A DNA stretch of 64,000 bases, taken from NCBI RefSeq assembly GCF_016924755.1, contig NZ_JAFFJX010000014.1, forward strand, positions 62,001-126,000, in the 5' to 3' direction. How positions within the stretch are numbered: the stretch's first letter is position 1; each line of letters begins with the position of its first letter. A program made the position numbers and the translations under genes. A model generated the notes under the pieces. That model was given only the letters and a program-made list of their open reading frames with translations, searched no databases and was not told where the DNA came from. This DNA is from Longitalea arenae (GTDB lineage: Bacteria; Bacteroidota; Bacteroidia; Chitinophagales; Chitinophagaceae). Positions 8,841 to 17,465 of the stretch are shown one piece after another.

Positions 8841-9680
8841 TTACTTTTTCCGCAGATTTTTTCTATAAGCCGAAGGACTGCTGCCGGTATGCTTTTTAAA
8901 GATCCGTGTAAAATGACTTTGATCTGAAAATCCGGCCAGATAACCAATATCCGTGAGTGAATAAGCGGGATTATTCATTAGTTCAATGGCCCGGTCGATC
9001 CGTTGCTTTCGCATGTAGTCACCGAAAGACATATTATCGAAATGTTTCGAGAATTCCCTTGACAGGTAAGACGGGTTGATGTCAAGGTCTTTGGATAATT
9101 CTTTCAGTGTAACTTTTGTATCAATATGGTCCTGGATCATTTCCTTTAATTCCTGCACCCAGGCAGGCATCTCCTTGCCAGGTACCTGGTTGTTTTGAAT
9201 GTATTTAATAATAACATCGAGCAACAGATTCTCAAACGGTTGCTGCGTATGCTTTTCATGTTGCAGGTATTTTGCCCAACTGTATAATGCGTCATAGATC
9301 AACATTCCCTTTTCCAGCAGCTCAAGGTCGTTCTTATAATTATAGGCCAATCCTGCCGAAATCGCCCAAAGGCCGGAGGCTTGTACCGCTATCTCATGGC
9401 GGTCGGTATCTGCCCCGCGAACGATGGGGGCCATTACCTGTATGGCCGGATCAGTAAGTTTATATTTTTTGATCAGGTAATCGAAAGTACATTCTTTGCC
9501 ATAATGGGTATACTCCACATCGGGGATATCGAAAGGCACCGCGTTCAACTCTTTTGCCCTGGGCAGTACCTCCGCGAAAGGAACATAATAAAATACTGCT
9601 TCGGGATCAATAAAGCGTTTGATCAGCCAGGGACAGGCGATCCGGTCAATTTTGGGATGTTCTCTTGTGATCCAGTTCAT
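8841..9680 (-). CDS. ChrB-type domain fused to AraC helix-turn-helix regulator
   Basis: 279 residues from ATG 9680 (a TTG three codons upstream is also in frame). Residues 1 to about 150 match the ChrB C-terminal (chromate resistance) domain: TREHPKIDRIACPWLIKRF, VPFDIPDVEYTHYGKECTFD, and IVRGADTDRHEIAVQASGL. Residues about 175-279 are an AraC-type DNA-binding domain with two helix-turn-helix units (LKELSKDLDINPSYLSREF and LTDIGYLAGFSDQSHFTRIFK). ChrB proteins are associated with chromate sensing and resistance; here the domain sits where AraC regulators carry their effector domain. No chrA transporter is in the window. Inference: a metal- or oxyanion-responsive regulator. Its targets may include itself or the divergent SusC/D operon. 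Confidence 0.85.
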   Translation of the reverse strand: MNWITREHPKIDRIACPWLIKRFIDPEAVFYYVPFAEVLPRAKELNAVPFDIPDVEYTHYGKECTFDYLIKKYKLTDPAIQVMAPIVRGADTDRHEIAVQASGLWAISAGLAYNYKNDLELLEKGMLIYDALYSWAKYLQHEKHTQQPFENLLLDVIIKYIQNNQVPGKEMPAWVQELKEMIQDHIDTKVTLKELSKDLDINPSYLSREFSKHFDNMSFGDYMRKQRIDRAIELMNNPAYSLTDIGYLAGFSDQSHFTRIFKKHTGSSPSAYRKNLRKK

Positions 9681-9689
9681 AGTACTCAA

Positions 9690-10203
9690 TAATACGCATT
9701 CTTGTAAAGTTACGCAGTTCTAATTCCGGCATTTCGCAGCTCCGGCTGGGCTTAAACCGGCCGGAAACAAGTGAAATTATGTAATCGGTTGCTAAGGCGC
9801 CACCAAACCAAAAAAATCCCCTGGCTGTATTGATATCTCCATGATGAGCGCTTGCTTTTTTGTGACCTGCCACCTCGCCCCGGGCATCTTTTTTGATTAA
9901 AAAAATGTAATCGGTTTCATTTTTTTGCTTTTTTTCCTAAATTCGTTTTGCCATAGGTTAAATGCTGACTGGCCCAACGATTGAACACGCTTAAAAAACG
10001 CCGTATGCAACACTCTAACTGCTTCTCCAACAGACAATTAATCCATTACTTTTTATTTATATGCCGGGTTTCAGGATAGTTCTTCACCAACTGTTCCTGG
10101 TCCTGCCTGCCTATGCATTGCCCTACTCTGGTTAGCTCCGGTTGCTTGTATTTGTTGCTGCGTTTGAAGGTATCAAAACAATAAAAGCTCTATAATCAAA
10201 ACG
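9690..10203. promoter_or_regulatory. Divergent control region with 12-bp direct repeats
   Basis: Separates the ChrB/AraC regulator (minus) from SusC (plus). The sequence ATGTAATCGGTT occurs at 9779-9790 and again at 9905-9916, in direct orientation exactly 126 bases apart (about 12 helical turns). The second copy lies in a very A/T-rich patch (9890-9945), a likely promoter. These repeats are candidate operator half-sites, perhaps for the regulator encoded next door; that assignment is inference. Confidence 0.35.
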
Positions 10204-13200
10204 ATGAATATGAATAAAATTGAACACCCCAAAAAAATGAGCCTGCAAAGGCTGTTATGGGAGAAAGTGCTTGCGATGACCTTGCTTGTTTTATTAAGCT
10301 GCTTCGCAGGGACGGCAGCGTATGCTCAGAATACGGTCAGAGGTAAAGTCACAAACAATACAGGGGAACCTGTGGCTGGCGCTTCGATAAGTATTAAAGG
10401 AAGCGCTGTTGGTACTAATACTGGTGTCGACGGCAGCTATTCTATTCCTGCGGCGAAAGGCGCCGTACTGGTTGTTTCAAGCGTTACTTATGCAACGAAA
10501 GAAGTTACCGTAGGTGATGATAACACGATCAATATTGAACTTACTCCCGCGTCATCCGATCTGGGTGAAGTAGTGGTGGTAGGATATGGTACTCAACGGA
10601 AAGAAGCGGTGACCGGCTCCGTTGCTTCCATGGGCGGCGAAAAAATGCGCGAAGTACCTTCACCCAATATCTCGCAAGCCCTGCAGGGGCGTTTACCCGG
10701 GGTGGATATTGCGCAAACTTCCACGCGGCCTGGTGCTACCATGCAAATCAGAATTCGTGGTACCCGCTCACTCAGTGCCGACAACAATCCATTGATCGTA
10801 CTGGATGGGATCCCCTTTATCGGATCGCTGGCCGACATTAACCCGAATGATATAAAGAGCGTCGATGTACTAAAAGACGCATCAGCCACGGCTATTTACG
10901 GTTCGCGCGGCGCCAATGGTGTTATCCTCGTCACAACCGACAAAGGCGGCAAGAACAGGAAACCCCGCATCAATTACAGCGGTTATGTTGGCGCACAGAA
11001 AGTGTTTGCCAAATATCCCATGATGGACGGGCCCAAGTTTGTTGCACTGCGTAAAGCTGCCAATCAATATCCAAACGGACAGGATGAGGCAGACAGCATC
11101 AATACCGACTGGCAGGACCTGTTTTATCAAACGGGCATCGTTACTGACCACAATATCAGCCTTTCAGGAGGTTCTGAAACGGGCAGTTACAATTTCGGCG
11201 GCGGTTACTACCTGAACCAGGGTGTGGTGCCTACTCAGCAATACAAACGTTATTCACTGCGCGGTTCAATAGACCAACAGGTGGGCAAACTCTTCCGTTT
11301 CGGCGTTACTACCAATACCAACTACAATCAAACTGAAGGAAGCCAGGTAGGCCTTTATAATACCTTAAGCATGACGCCTATTTCTTCCCCGTACAATGCA
11401 GACGGCTCTTTGAAAAGAGGCATCCGCATGGCGGCAGACAACCAGTTTGTTTACACGAAAGACGTTGTTAAGAACTTAAGGGACAATGACCAGTGGTTAA
11501 ACGAAACCCGCGGCTTCGCTACCTACAATGCTATTTATGGCGAAGTGAAAGCGCCATTCCTCAATGGATTGAAATACAGAGTGAACCTGGGGCTCGATTA
11601 TATCCAAACACATAATGGCGCCTATACCGGCGCAGGCGTAGGCGATGCGCTTAACCCGAATACGGCTTCCTCTGCTTCTGTTGATAACAGGAATACCGTT
11701 CACTATACACTCGAAAACCTGCTTACTTACGACCGCACTTTTGGCAAACATACCTTCAATGCGGTGGCCCTGTATTCTGTAGAACAGAATAAATACAACA
11801 GGTCGAATATGGCGGCGCGTGACATACAGTCCGATGACTTTCAATTTTATAACATCGGGCAGGCCGCAGGACAAATAACCATAGACCCTGCTAACCAGGA
11901 CTACCAGTTATGGGGACTTCAGTCGGTAATGGGACGTGTGATGTATTCGTATGATAACCGCTATATGATCTCTGCTACCGTGCGTTCGGATGCATCTTCA
12001 AGGCTGGCCCCCGGTCATCAATGGCATACCTATCCGGCAATATCTGTAGGTTGGAACCTGACGAATGAATCGTTCATGCAGGGCCTTCCTATATTCGACA
12101 ATTTGAAATTACGGGCAGGTTTTGGGCAAACCTCCAACCAGGCGATCAACCCCTATGCAACGCTGGGACAACTGGCCACAAGACCTTACAATTTCGGCCC
12201 TACCAATTATTCCACCGGACTGTATGTATCTCAATTGCCAAACGCCAATTTAGGATGGGAGTTCTCCAAGACCTGGAATTTTGGGGTTGACTTCAGCATA
12301 CTCAAAAATCGTTTGTCAGGTACCATCGAATATTATATTACCAAGACCGAAGACATTTTGCTCGGCCTCGACCTGCCGCCAACTTCTGGTGTAACCAGCT
12401 ATACAGCCAATATCGGCGCAACGGAGAACAAAGGATTCGAACTTGGGTTGAACGGTACGATCCTCGACAACCTGAATGGCTTTACCTGGGATGCGGGCAT
12501 TAATTTCTTTGTAAATAAAAACAAACTGGTGTCCCTCGCTTCCGGACAAACCCGCGATGAAGGGAACTGGTGGTTTGTAGGCCACAATATCAATGCGATC
12601 TATGATTACGAGAGAGAAGGCCTGTGGCAAAAAGACGATCCTTATTTAACAACGCTGGAGCCAGGTGGTAATGTGGGCATGATCAAAGTAAAATATACCG
12701 GCGGATATAAGTCAGACGGCACACCGGAGCGGGCCATTGGACCGGCTGACAGACAGGTGCTGGATGTGGACCCTGATTTCCAGGGCGGCTTCAATACCCG
12801 TGTTTCATACAAAGGATTCGATCTTGGGGTAGTAGGTTTTTTCAGAAAGGGAGGTATACTTTTCAGTACCATCCATGGAGCAAGCGGCTATCTTAATTTG
12901 TTGAGCGGCCGCCGCAACAATATAGATGTAGATTACTGGACACCGGAAAATACAGGTGCAAAATATCCCAAACCCGGCGGTATTGTAAGCAGCGATAACC
13001 CGAAGTATGGCAGCACGCTCAGTTACTTTGACGGCTCTTTCCTGAAAATACGCACCATCACATTGGGTTATGACTTCAACCAGCGCCTGCTGAGAAATTC
13101 GAGTCTTAAAATGCGGATGTACTTTACCGCTCAAAATCCTTTTGTCATGTTCTCGCCATTTCATAAAGAATCGGGGCTTGATCCTGAAACCAACTCCTTC

Positions 13201-13329
13201 GGTAACGAGAATGTTTCTTCAACCGGAGCGATCAGTTCCAATCCGAATCTGCTGAGACGCATTCTTACTGTAGGCTATAACAGCCCATCGACCCGGAATT
13301 ATATTGTTGGCGTTAATTTGACATTTTAA
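10204..13329 (+). CDS. SusC/RagA-family TonB-linked outer-membrane receptor
   Basis: 1041 residues, the usual size for SusC. A long signal peptide ends near AAYAQ (residues 38-42). Next come a carboxypeptidase-regulatory-like domain (VRGKVTNNTGEPVAGASISIKGS), the family linker GEVVVVGYGTQRKEAVTGSV, and the TonB plug with VLDGIPFIG and INPNDIKSVDVLKDASATAIYGSRGANG split across residues 200-240. The remainder is the 22-strand barrel, ending in VGVNLTF with a terminal Phe. It imports a large ligand together with the SusD partner encoded 13 bases downstream. There is no TonB-dependent signalling (anti-sigma) domain, and no ECF sigma/anti-sigma or hybrid sensor gene is adjacent. The ligand cannot be inferred. 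Confidence 0.95.
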   Translation: MNMNKIEHPKKMSLQRLLWEKVLAMTLLVLLSCFAGTAAYAQNTVRGKVTNNTGEPVAGASISIKGSAVGTNTGVDGSYSIPAAKGAVLVVSSVTYATKEVTVGDDNTINIELTPASSDLGEVVVVGYGTQRKEAVTGSVASMGGEKMREVPSPNISQALQGRLPGVDIAQTSTRPGATMQIRIRGTRSLSADNNPLIVLDGIPFIGSLADINPNDIKSVDVLKDASATAIYGSRGANGVILVTTDKGGKNRKPRINYSGYVGAQKVFAKYPMMDGPKFVALRKAANQYPNGQDEADSINTDWQDLFYQTGIVTDHNISLSGGSETGSYNFGGGYYLNQGVVPTQQYKRYSLRGSIDQQVGKLFRFGVTTNTNYNQTEGSQVGLYNTLSMTPISSPYNADGSLKRGIRMAADNQFVYTKDVVKNLRDNDQWLNETRGFATYNAIYGEVKAPFLNGLKYRVNLGLDYIQTHNGAYTGAGVGDALNPNTASSASVDNRNTVHYTLENLLTYDRTFGKHTFNAVALYSVEQNKYNRSNMAARDIQSDDFQFYNIGQAAGQITIDPANQDYQLWGLQSVMGRVMYSYDNRYMISATVRSDASSRLAPGHQWHTYPAISVGWNLTNESFMQGLPIFDNLKLRAGFGQTSNQAINPYATLGQLATRPYNFGPTNYSTGLYVSQLPNANLGWEFSKTWNFGVDFSILKNRLSGTIEYYITKTEDILLGLDLPPTSGVTSYTANIGATENKGFELGLNGTILDNLNGFTWDAGINFFVNKNKLVSLASGQTRDEGNWWFVGHNINAIYDYEREGLWQKDDPYLTTLEPGGNVGMIKVKYTGGYKSDGTPERAIGPADRQVLDVDPDFQGGFNTRVSYKGFDLGVVGFFRKGGILFSTIHGASGYLNLLSGRRNNIDVDYWTPENTGAKYPKPGGIVSSDNPKYGSTLSYFDGSFLKIRTITLGYDFNQRLLRNSSLKMRMYFTAQNPFVMFSPFHKESGLDPETNSFGNENVSSTGAISSNPNLLRRILTVGYNSPSTRNYIVGVNLTF

Positions 13330-13342
13330 ATCATTTAGCATT

Positions 13343-15325
13343 ATGAAACATTTGCTTATAAGATCACTTGTATTATCAGCATGTACCATGCTGTTATTTT
13401 CAAGGTGTAAAAAAGTTTTGGAGGAAGAGCCGCGCAGCTTTTACGATCCCAATTTCTTTAAAACTGAAAAAGGCGTGCAGGGCGGAATAACATCACAGTA
13501 TGCCCATCTTCGCTTTATATACGGCCAACCCTATTTTTATAACTCGCTGGAGACCGGTACCGATGAATATACCTGGGCCTCATCGGCTGATGCCAACTTC
13601 AAGGACGCCGATCTCAGCGGGGTGGGAAATTTAACGCCGGCCAGCAGCCGCTCCGATGTATTATGGGGAACCGCCTTTTCAAACATTAATACCGCCAGTG
13701 GGATTATCGAGAACGCCGCTGCCGTGGGTACATTCCCCGCTTCGCTGATCGCTGAAGCCAGGTTCTTCCGCGCTTTCGATTATTTTCTGCTGGTGCAAAC
13801 ATTTGGCGGCGTGCCTTTGGACCTCGGTGCAGGCGAATTAAAATTCAACACGGCCCCTTCCAGGAAATCTGTACGCAACACAGTGCCTGAAGTATATACT
13901 AAAGCCGTTTTCCCAGATCTGCTGCAGGCAGTTGATGAGTTACCGGCTACACCCCGGGTAACCGGCGGCGTTACAAAAACAGTGGCAAGGCTTTACCTGG
14001 CAAAAGCGTATTTAACCTATGGCTGGTGGTTGCAGAATCCTAACAATATTCCAACCTATCCGTTAACCAGTAGAACGGACCCCGATGGCCATGATGCACA
14101 ATGGTATTTTCAAAAAGCCTATGATATAGCTGTTCAGGCTATTGATAACCCCGGTCCGTACGGCCTGGAAAATACATTCTATGACCTTCATGTGGGCGGC
14201 AATGACCGCAACAAGGAAATGTTGCTGTATGCCGACCATACGCAGGAAAGCGAGTTTTATAACGGTGCTTGTCTTGCCTGTTTTGATGCAGAGTCAGGCA
14301 ATGGCAGAAACTCCGCCTCATGGATGGTAACCTTTAACTATACAGTGATCAGAAGCTCGCCCGATGCCACAGGTACAGGTGCGGGCGTTAGTTCGGTACA
14401 GCGTGAAGCGGCCCAGGCTTTAGGACGGCCATATACACGTATGGCCCCCACTATCGGAGCTATTACCAATACATTTGCCGATAAAACGCTCGACTCGCGG
14501 TATGACGGTACTTTCACTACCGTATACAGAGGTAACTGGCCAAAAGGCGGCACAACTAATGCCACATTATACAATGCCAACGGTTTACCGGTTACACCGG
14601 GGCAACCCATATTAACGTTCCTCGATGATGAATCGCTGGCCCCTGCTATTACCTATCCTTCCGGAGCCACTTTTCCCGGTAAACCCGCTGCCAATAACAT
14701 TGGCGCCGGCCAAATAAACGGCAGGGCTGACTGGGTGATCACACCCCGGGCCATCAGCAGGATCGTATATCCCAACTTGTGGAAGATCGGCGTATACAGG
14801 ACCGATAATGGCGCAGGTCTCGGCCAGCCAAATGCCACCAGCACCCGTCCCTTCAAGATCGCCAAATTCTCCGAGCTGTATTTTATAGCTGCTGAAGCAG
14901 CCGTTAAAGGCGCTACTCCGGCAGCCGGCAAAAGCGCCCGCGATCTGATCAATGTGATCCGTGCGAGAGCGGGTAAGTGGAAGTTCTCCAACAAAGAGAA
15001 TGCGCCCTTAATTGCAGACAATAGCGCTGCTATGGTAGCTGCCACACCTGCCACCATAGATATCAATTATATTCTGGCAGAACGTTCCCGGGAATATTTC
15101 GGCGAAGGTCATCGCTGGTTCGATCTTGTTCGTACACAAAAGTGGAATGAACTTGCCGGCACCTATGAAATTGCCGGTCCTGCGTATGGCAATCATACAC
15201 CGCAGTTGGTAACGCGTACTATTGAGCCGAAACATTATTTGCGGCCGATACCGCAAGACCAGATGGACCGTATGGAATTTACAGCCGAAGAAAAAGCGGC
15301 CTACCAGAATCCAGGATATCAATAG
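13343..15325 (+). CDS. SusD/RagB-family surface lipoprotein
   Basis: 660 residues, slightly longer than typical SusD. Signal peptide with lipobox LFSRC, lipidated Cys22. N-terminal SusD-like segment (EEEPRSFYDPNFF) with helical TPR-like repeats (EARFFRAFDYFLLVQTFGGVPL, residues about 137-158), and the C-terminal SusD motif ILAERSREYFGEGHRWFDLVRT, with the closing LRPIPQDQMDR. It forms the lid of the SusC channel and captures the ligand at the cell surface. Same operon as SusC; the transcript ends at the strong hairpin just after this gene. Confidence 0.95.
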   Translation: MKHLLIRSLVLSACTMLLFSRCKKVLEEEPRSFYDPNFFKTEKGVQGGITSQYAHLRFIYGQPYFYNSLETGTDEYTWASSADANFKDADLSGVGNLTPASSRSDVLWGTAFSNINTASGIIENAAAVGTFPASLIAEARFFRAFDYFLLVQTFGGVPLDLGAGELKFNTAPSRKSVRNTVPEVYTKAVFPDLLQAVDELPATPRVTGGVTKTVARLYLAKAYLTYGWWLQNPNNIPTYPLTSRTDPDGHDAQWYFQKAYDIAVQAIDNPGPYGLENTFYDLHVGGNDRNKEMLLYADHTQESEFYNGACLACFDAESGNGRNSASWMVTFNYTVIRSSPDATGTGAGVSSVQREAAQALGRPYTRMAPTIGAITNTFADKTLDSRYDGTFTTVYRGNWPKGGTTNATLYNANGLPVTPGQPILTFLDDESLAPAITYPSGATFPGKPAANNIGAGQINGRADWVITPRAISRIVYPNLWKIGVYRTDNGAGLGQPNATSTRPFKIAKFSELYFIAAEAAVKGATPAAGKSARDLINVIRARAGKWKFSNKENAPLIADNSAAMVAATPATIDINYILAERSREYFGEGHRWFDLVRTQKWNELAGTYEIAGPAYGNHTPQLVTRTIEPKHYLRPIPQDQMDRMEFTAEEKAAYQNPGYQ

Positions 15326-15353
15326 ACAATAAGATTATTAAAGGAAACAGGAT

Positions 15354-15397
15354 GAGTGCCATTCGCCAGCTGGCGGATGGCACTCCTTTTTTATTTC
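15354..15397 (+). terminator. Rho-independent terminator of the SusC/D operon
   Basis: A hairpin pairs GAGTGCCATTCGCC (from 15354) with GGCGGATGGCACTC (to 15385), a 14-bp stem with one T-G pair and an AGCT loop, followed by CTTTTTTATTT. It is one of the clearest terminators in the window. Confidence 0.9.
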
Positions 15398-15408
15398 AAA
15401 ATCATCAT

Positions 15409-15487
15409 TCTTAGAAATTTACAACTCATGCTATAATCCTTGTACGTTCCAAGGCTCGTTCGTAAGCCATCTTTGTGTTGTCAATCG
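15409..15487 (+). repeat. 79-bp duplicated leader, copy 1 (upstream of SDR gene)
   Basis: By hand alignment about 68 of 79 bases match, without gaps, the segment 22443-22521 upstream of another SDR gene. Blocks TCTTAGAAATTT, CAACTCATGCTATAA, TTGTACGTTCC and ATCTTTGTGTTGTCAATCG are identical. CATCTTTG (15468-15475) resembles the Bacteroidota -7 box TAnnTTTG, which would give a 5' leader of about 50 bases before the ATG at 15532. It probably holds a promoter and an operator. Confidence 0.75.
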
Positions 15488-15531
15488 GTACAAACACAAA
15501 CAAATAATACAAACAACTAAAAACGAAACTT

Positions 15532-16284
15532 ATGAACTCCTTAAAAAACAAAGTAGCCTTAATTACCGGATCAGCAAGAGGATTAGGCAAAGCCATCGCA
15601 GAACGTTATGCCGCCCTTGGCGCCGACATCGTTATCAATTATTCCCGCGACAAAGCTTCTGCTGATGAAGTAGTAAGTAATATCACTGCCATGGGCGCCC
15701 GGGTGATCGCAGTGCAGGCGGATGTTAGCAAAGTAGCCGATATCAAACGCCTTTTTGAAGAAGCCATCCATGCATTTGGTAAGATCGATATCGTAGTGGC
15801 CAATGCCGGTATTGAAATGGTGGAGACCCCGGTTACCGAATTCACCGAGGAGCAGTTCGACCGCTTGTTTTCCATCAACGCCAAAGGCGCCTATTTCACC
15901 ATGCAACAGGCGGCGCTTAAGGTAGCCAACAATGGCCGTATCATTTACATCGCTTCCAGCACCACCTCCTTCCCCATTCCCGGAATGGCAATATACGGCG
16001 GCAGTAAAACCGTTCCCCGTTACCTGGTTGATGTATTGTCGAAAGAGATCGGTCATCGCGGTATTACCGTAAACTCCATCATTCCATTTGCCGTAGACCA
16101 CTCAGGCATTTTTGCCGACCCCAATAGCTATCCTGAACTCAGAAGATCATTGATTGAAAGTTGTCCCATGAAACGCCTGGCTGAAGTGGAAGACGTAGCC
16201 AATATTGCCGAGTTCTTCGCCAGCGATCTCAGTTCCTTTGTAAACGGACAGCATCTGCTGGTCAATGGCGGGGCTACGCAGTAA
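15532..16284 (+). CDS. SDR-family oxidoreductase
   Basis: 250 residues, the classical short-chain dehydrogenase length. The NAD(P)-binding motif TGSARGLG is at residues 13-20, the structural NAG in VVANAGIE, the catalytic Ser in IASSTTS and the catalytic YGGSK (YxxxK), then the C-terminal VNGGATQ. The pattern resembles 3-oxoacyl-ACP reductase/glucose dehydrogenase-like SDRs. In the usual YxASK motif the residue before Ser is Ala; here it is Gly. The substrate is unknown. It has the duplicated 79-bp leader and an AraC regulator 252 bases downstream on the same strand, suggesting regulated stress or catabolic use. Confidence 0.9.
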   Translation: MNSLKNKVALITGSARGLGKAIAERYAALGADIVINYSRDKASADEVVSNITAMGARVIAVQADVSKVADIKRLFEEAIHAFGKIDIVVANAGIEMVETPVTEFTEEQFDRLFSINAKGAYFTMQQAALKVANNGRIIYIASSTTSFPIPGMAIYGGSKTVPRYLVDVLSKEIGHRGITVNSIIPFAVDHSGIFADPNSYPELRRSLIESCPMKRLAEVEDVANIAEFFASDLSSFVNGQHLLVNGGATQ

Positions 16285-16373
16285 TACCCGGCCGCCCTGT
16301 AAGGTTCGTCACCCGGTCTTGCACTTCCAGCTAATAAATGGCAGCTGACTGGTCGGCTTTTGCAACCTAACCG

Positions 16374-16434
16374 ACCTGTCAGGTACGCCCAAGAATAAAT
16401 GTGCAGGCTCATGCGGCGTACCTTACAGGTTTTT
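16374..16434 (+). terminator. Long inverted repeat, probable terminator after SDR
   Basis: ACCTGTCAGGTACGCC (16374-16389) pairs with GGCGTACCTTACAGGT (16415-16430) at 15 of 16 positions. It has a 25-base loop and is followed by TTTTC. The sequence CCTGTAAGGT at 16296-16305 is a further copy of the left arm, so two left arms compete for the right arm (16420-16429 is its exact complement). It lies between the SDR stop and the AraC gene. Confidence 0.6.
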
Positions 16435-16536
16435 CATTTGTTATCCGGCCAGGGTATCGAACCCTCTCACGGTTTCTTATTAACTTGCTAATCGGTCAAC
16501 TCATCAGTATATTAACTAATTCCCTACATTCTGGTC

Positions 16537-17457
16537 ATGTCAACCAAAAATCTTGTAGTTAAGACCCTGAACGAACTGTACGATCTCATGGGGCTTTCGC
16601 ACAGCGTTATCGACCAAAGCTCCGGGTTTTCCATTCTGTACCTGCAAGACCTGTTCAGTGAATATCCGGTCTCTTCCATACCCTTCCGGCCCAATTTCTT
16701 CAGCTTTCTTTTTATAAAAGATGCATTCGGTAACTATACCATCGACGATCTTAATTTTCCCATGGTGCCCGGAACTGTTTATTTTACCAACCCCGGTAAT
16801 TTTCGCAGGTTTGAATGGCATAAGATCACCGATACCTGCCTGCTTGTTTTTAATGAATCATATTTAAAGGAACAGGTTCATCCGGATATCTACCGCGAAT
16901 TCTCATTCCTGCTCACTGAAACGGTTGAACCGAGGGTATTAACTCCTGAGCAATTTGTGATCATTGAAGAACTGTATACATTCATTTACCGCGAACACCA
17001 TGGGCAGTCCCCTTACAAGAACAAGGTGATTGGCAGTTCGGTCGTAACGCTGCTGCTGAAGATCAAGGAGTATTTCTTCCAGGATTATAATCCGATTTAT
17101 GAAGGCAACCGCAGCTCGCAGATCGTAAAAACATTCAAGCAAAACCTCGAGCAGCATTTCCGCGACCTGGCCAGCGGCAAAACCGACACCCAGCTGCGGG
17201 TACAGGATTATGCCGACAAACAATTCCTGCACGTCAATTATCTATCGAGCGTGATCACCAGCAAAACCGGCAAATCCATTACTGCCTGGATCGCCGATAA
17301 AACCATTGCAGAAGCCAAGGTGATGCTGCAGGACAAATCGATGAATATAAAAGAAATTGCCGCCAAACTGGGCTTTTTGGAAGCTTCGCATTTCAGTAAT
17401 TATTTCAAGAAACACACCCATCAAAGCCCCGCCGATTATCGCAGGCAACTGGTTTAA
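16537..17457 (+). CDS. AraC-family transcriptional regulator
   Basis: 306 residues. The N-terminal half is a cupin-like effector domain (VPGTVYFTNPGNFRRFEWH, residues about 72-90). The C-terminal AraC domain starts near residue 205, with VQDYADKQFLHVNYLSSVI (first helix-turn-helix) and IKEIAAKLGFLEASHFSNYFKKHTHQSP (second, split over 270-297). It is a likely activator of the neighbouring SDR genes that share the 79-bp leader, judged by position only. Its 3' end is 8 bases from the convergent molybdoenzyme gene, so readthrough antisense is possible. Confidence 0.92.
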   Translation: MSTKNLVVKTLNELYDLMGLSHSVIDQSSGFSILYLQDLFSEYPVSSIPFRPNFFSFLFIKDAFGNYTIDDLNFPMVPGTVYFTNPGNFRRFEWHKITDTCLLVFNESYLKEQVHPDIYREFSFLLTETVEPRVLTPEQFVIIEELYTFIYREHHGQSPYKNKVIGSSVVTLLLKIKEYFFQDYNPIYEGNRSSQIVKTFKQNLEQHFRDLASGKTDTQLRVQDYADKQFLHVNYLSSVITSKTGKSITAWIADKTIAEAKVMLQDKSMNIKEIAAKLGFLEASHFSNYFKKHTHQSPADYRRQLV

Positions 17458-17465
17458 CCGGGCGC

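Noticed and set aside
9646-9873. Minus-strand 75-codon frame overlapping the ChrB-AraC start
   Set aside because: It needs a GTG start, overlaps the regulator's N-terminus in another frame and occupies the operator repeat region.
16285-16536. Mobile-element end suggested by the repeated CCTGTAAGGT arms
   Set aside because: The arms form a hairpin followed by T residues after the SDR gene; no transposase and no target duplication are visible.
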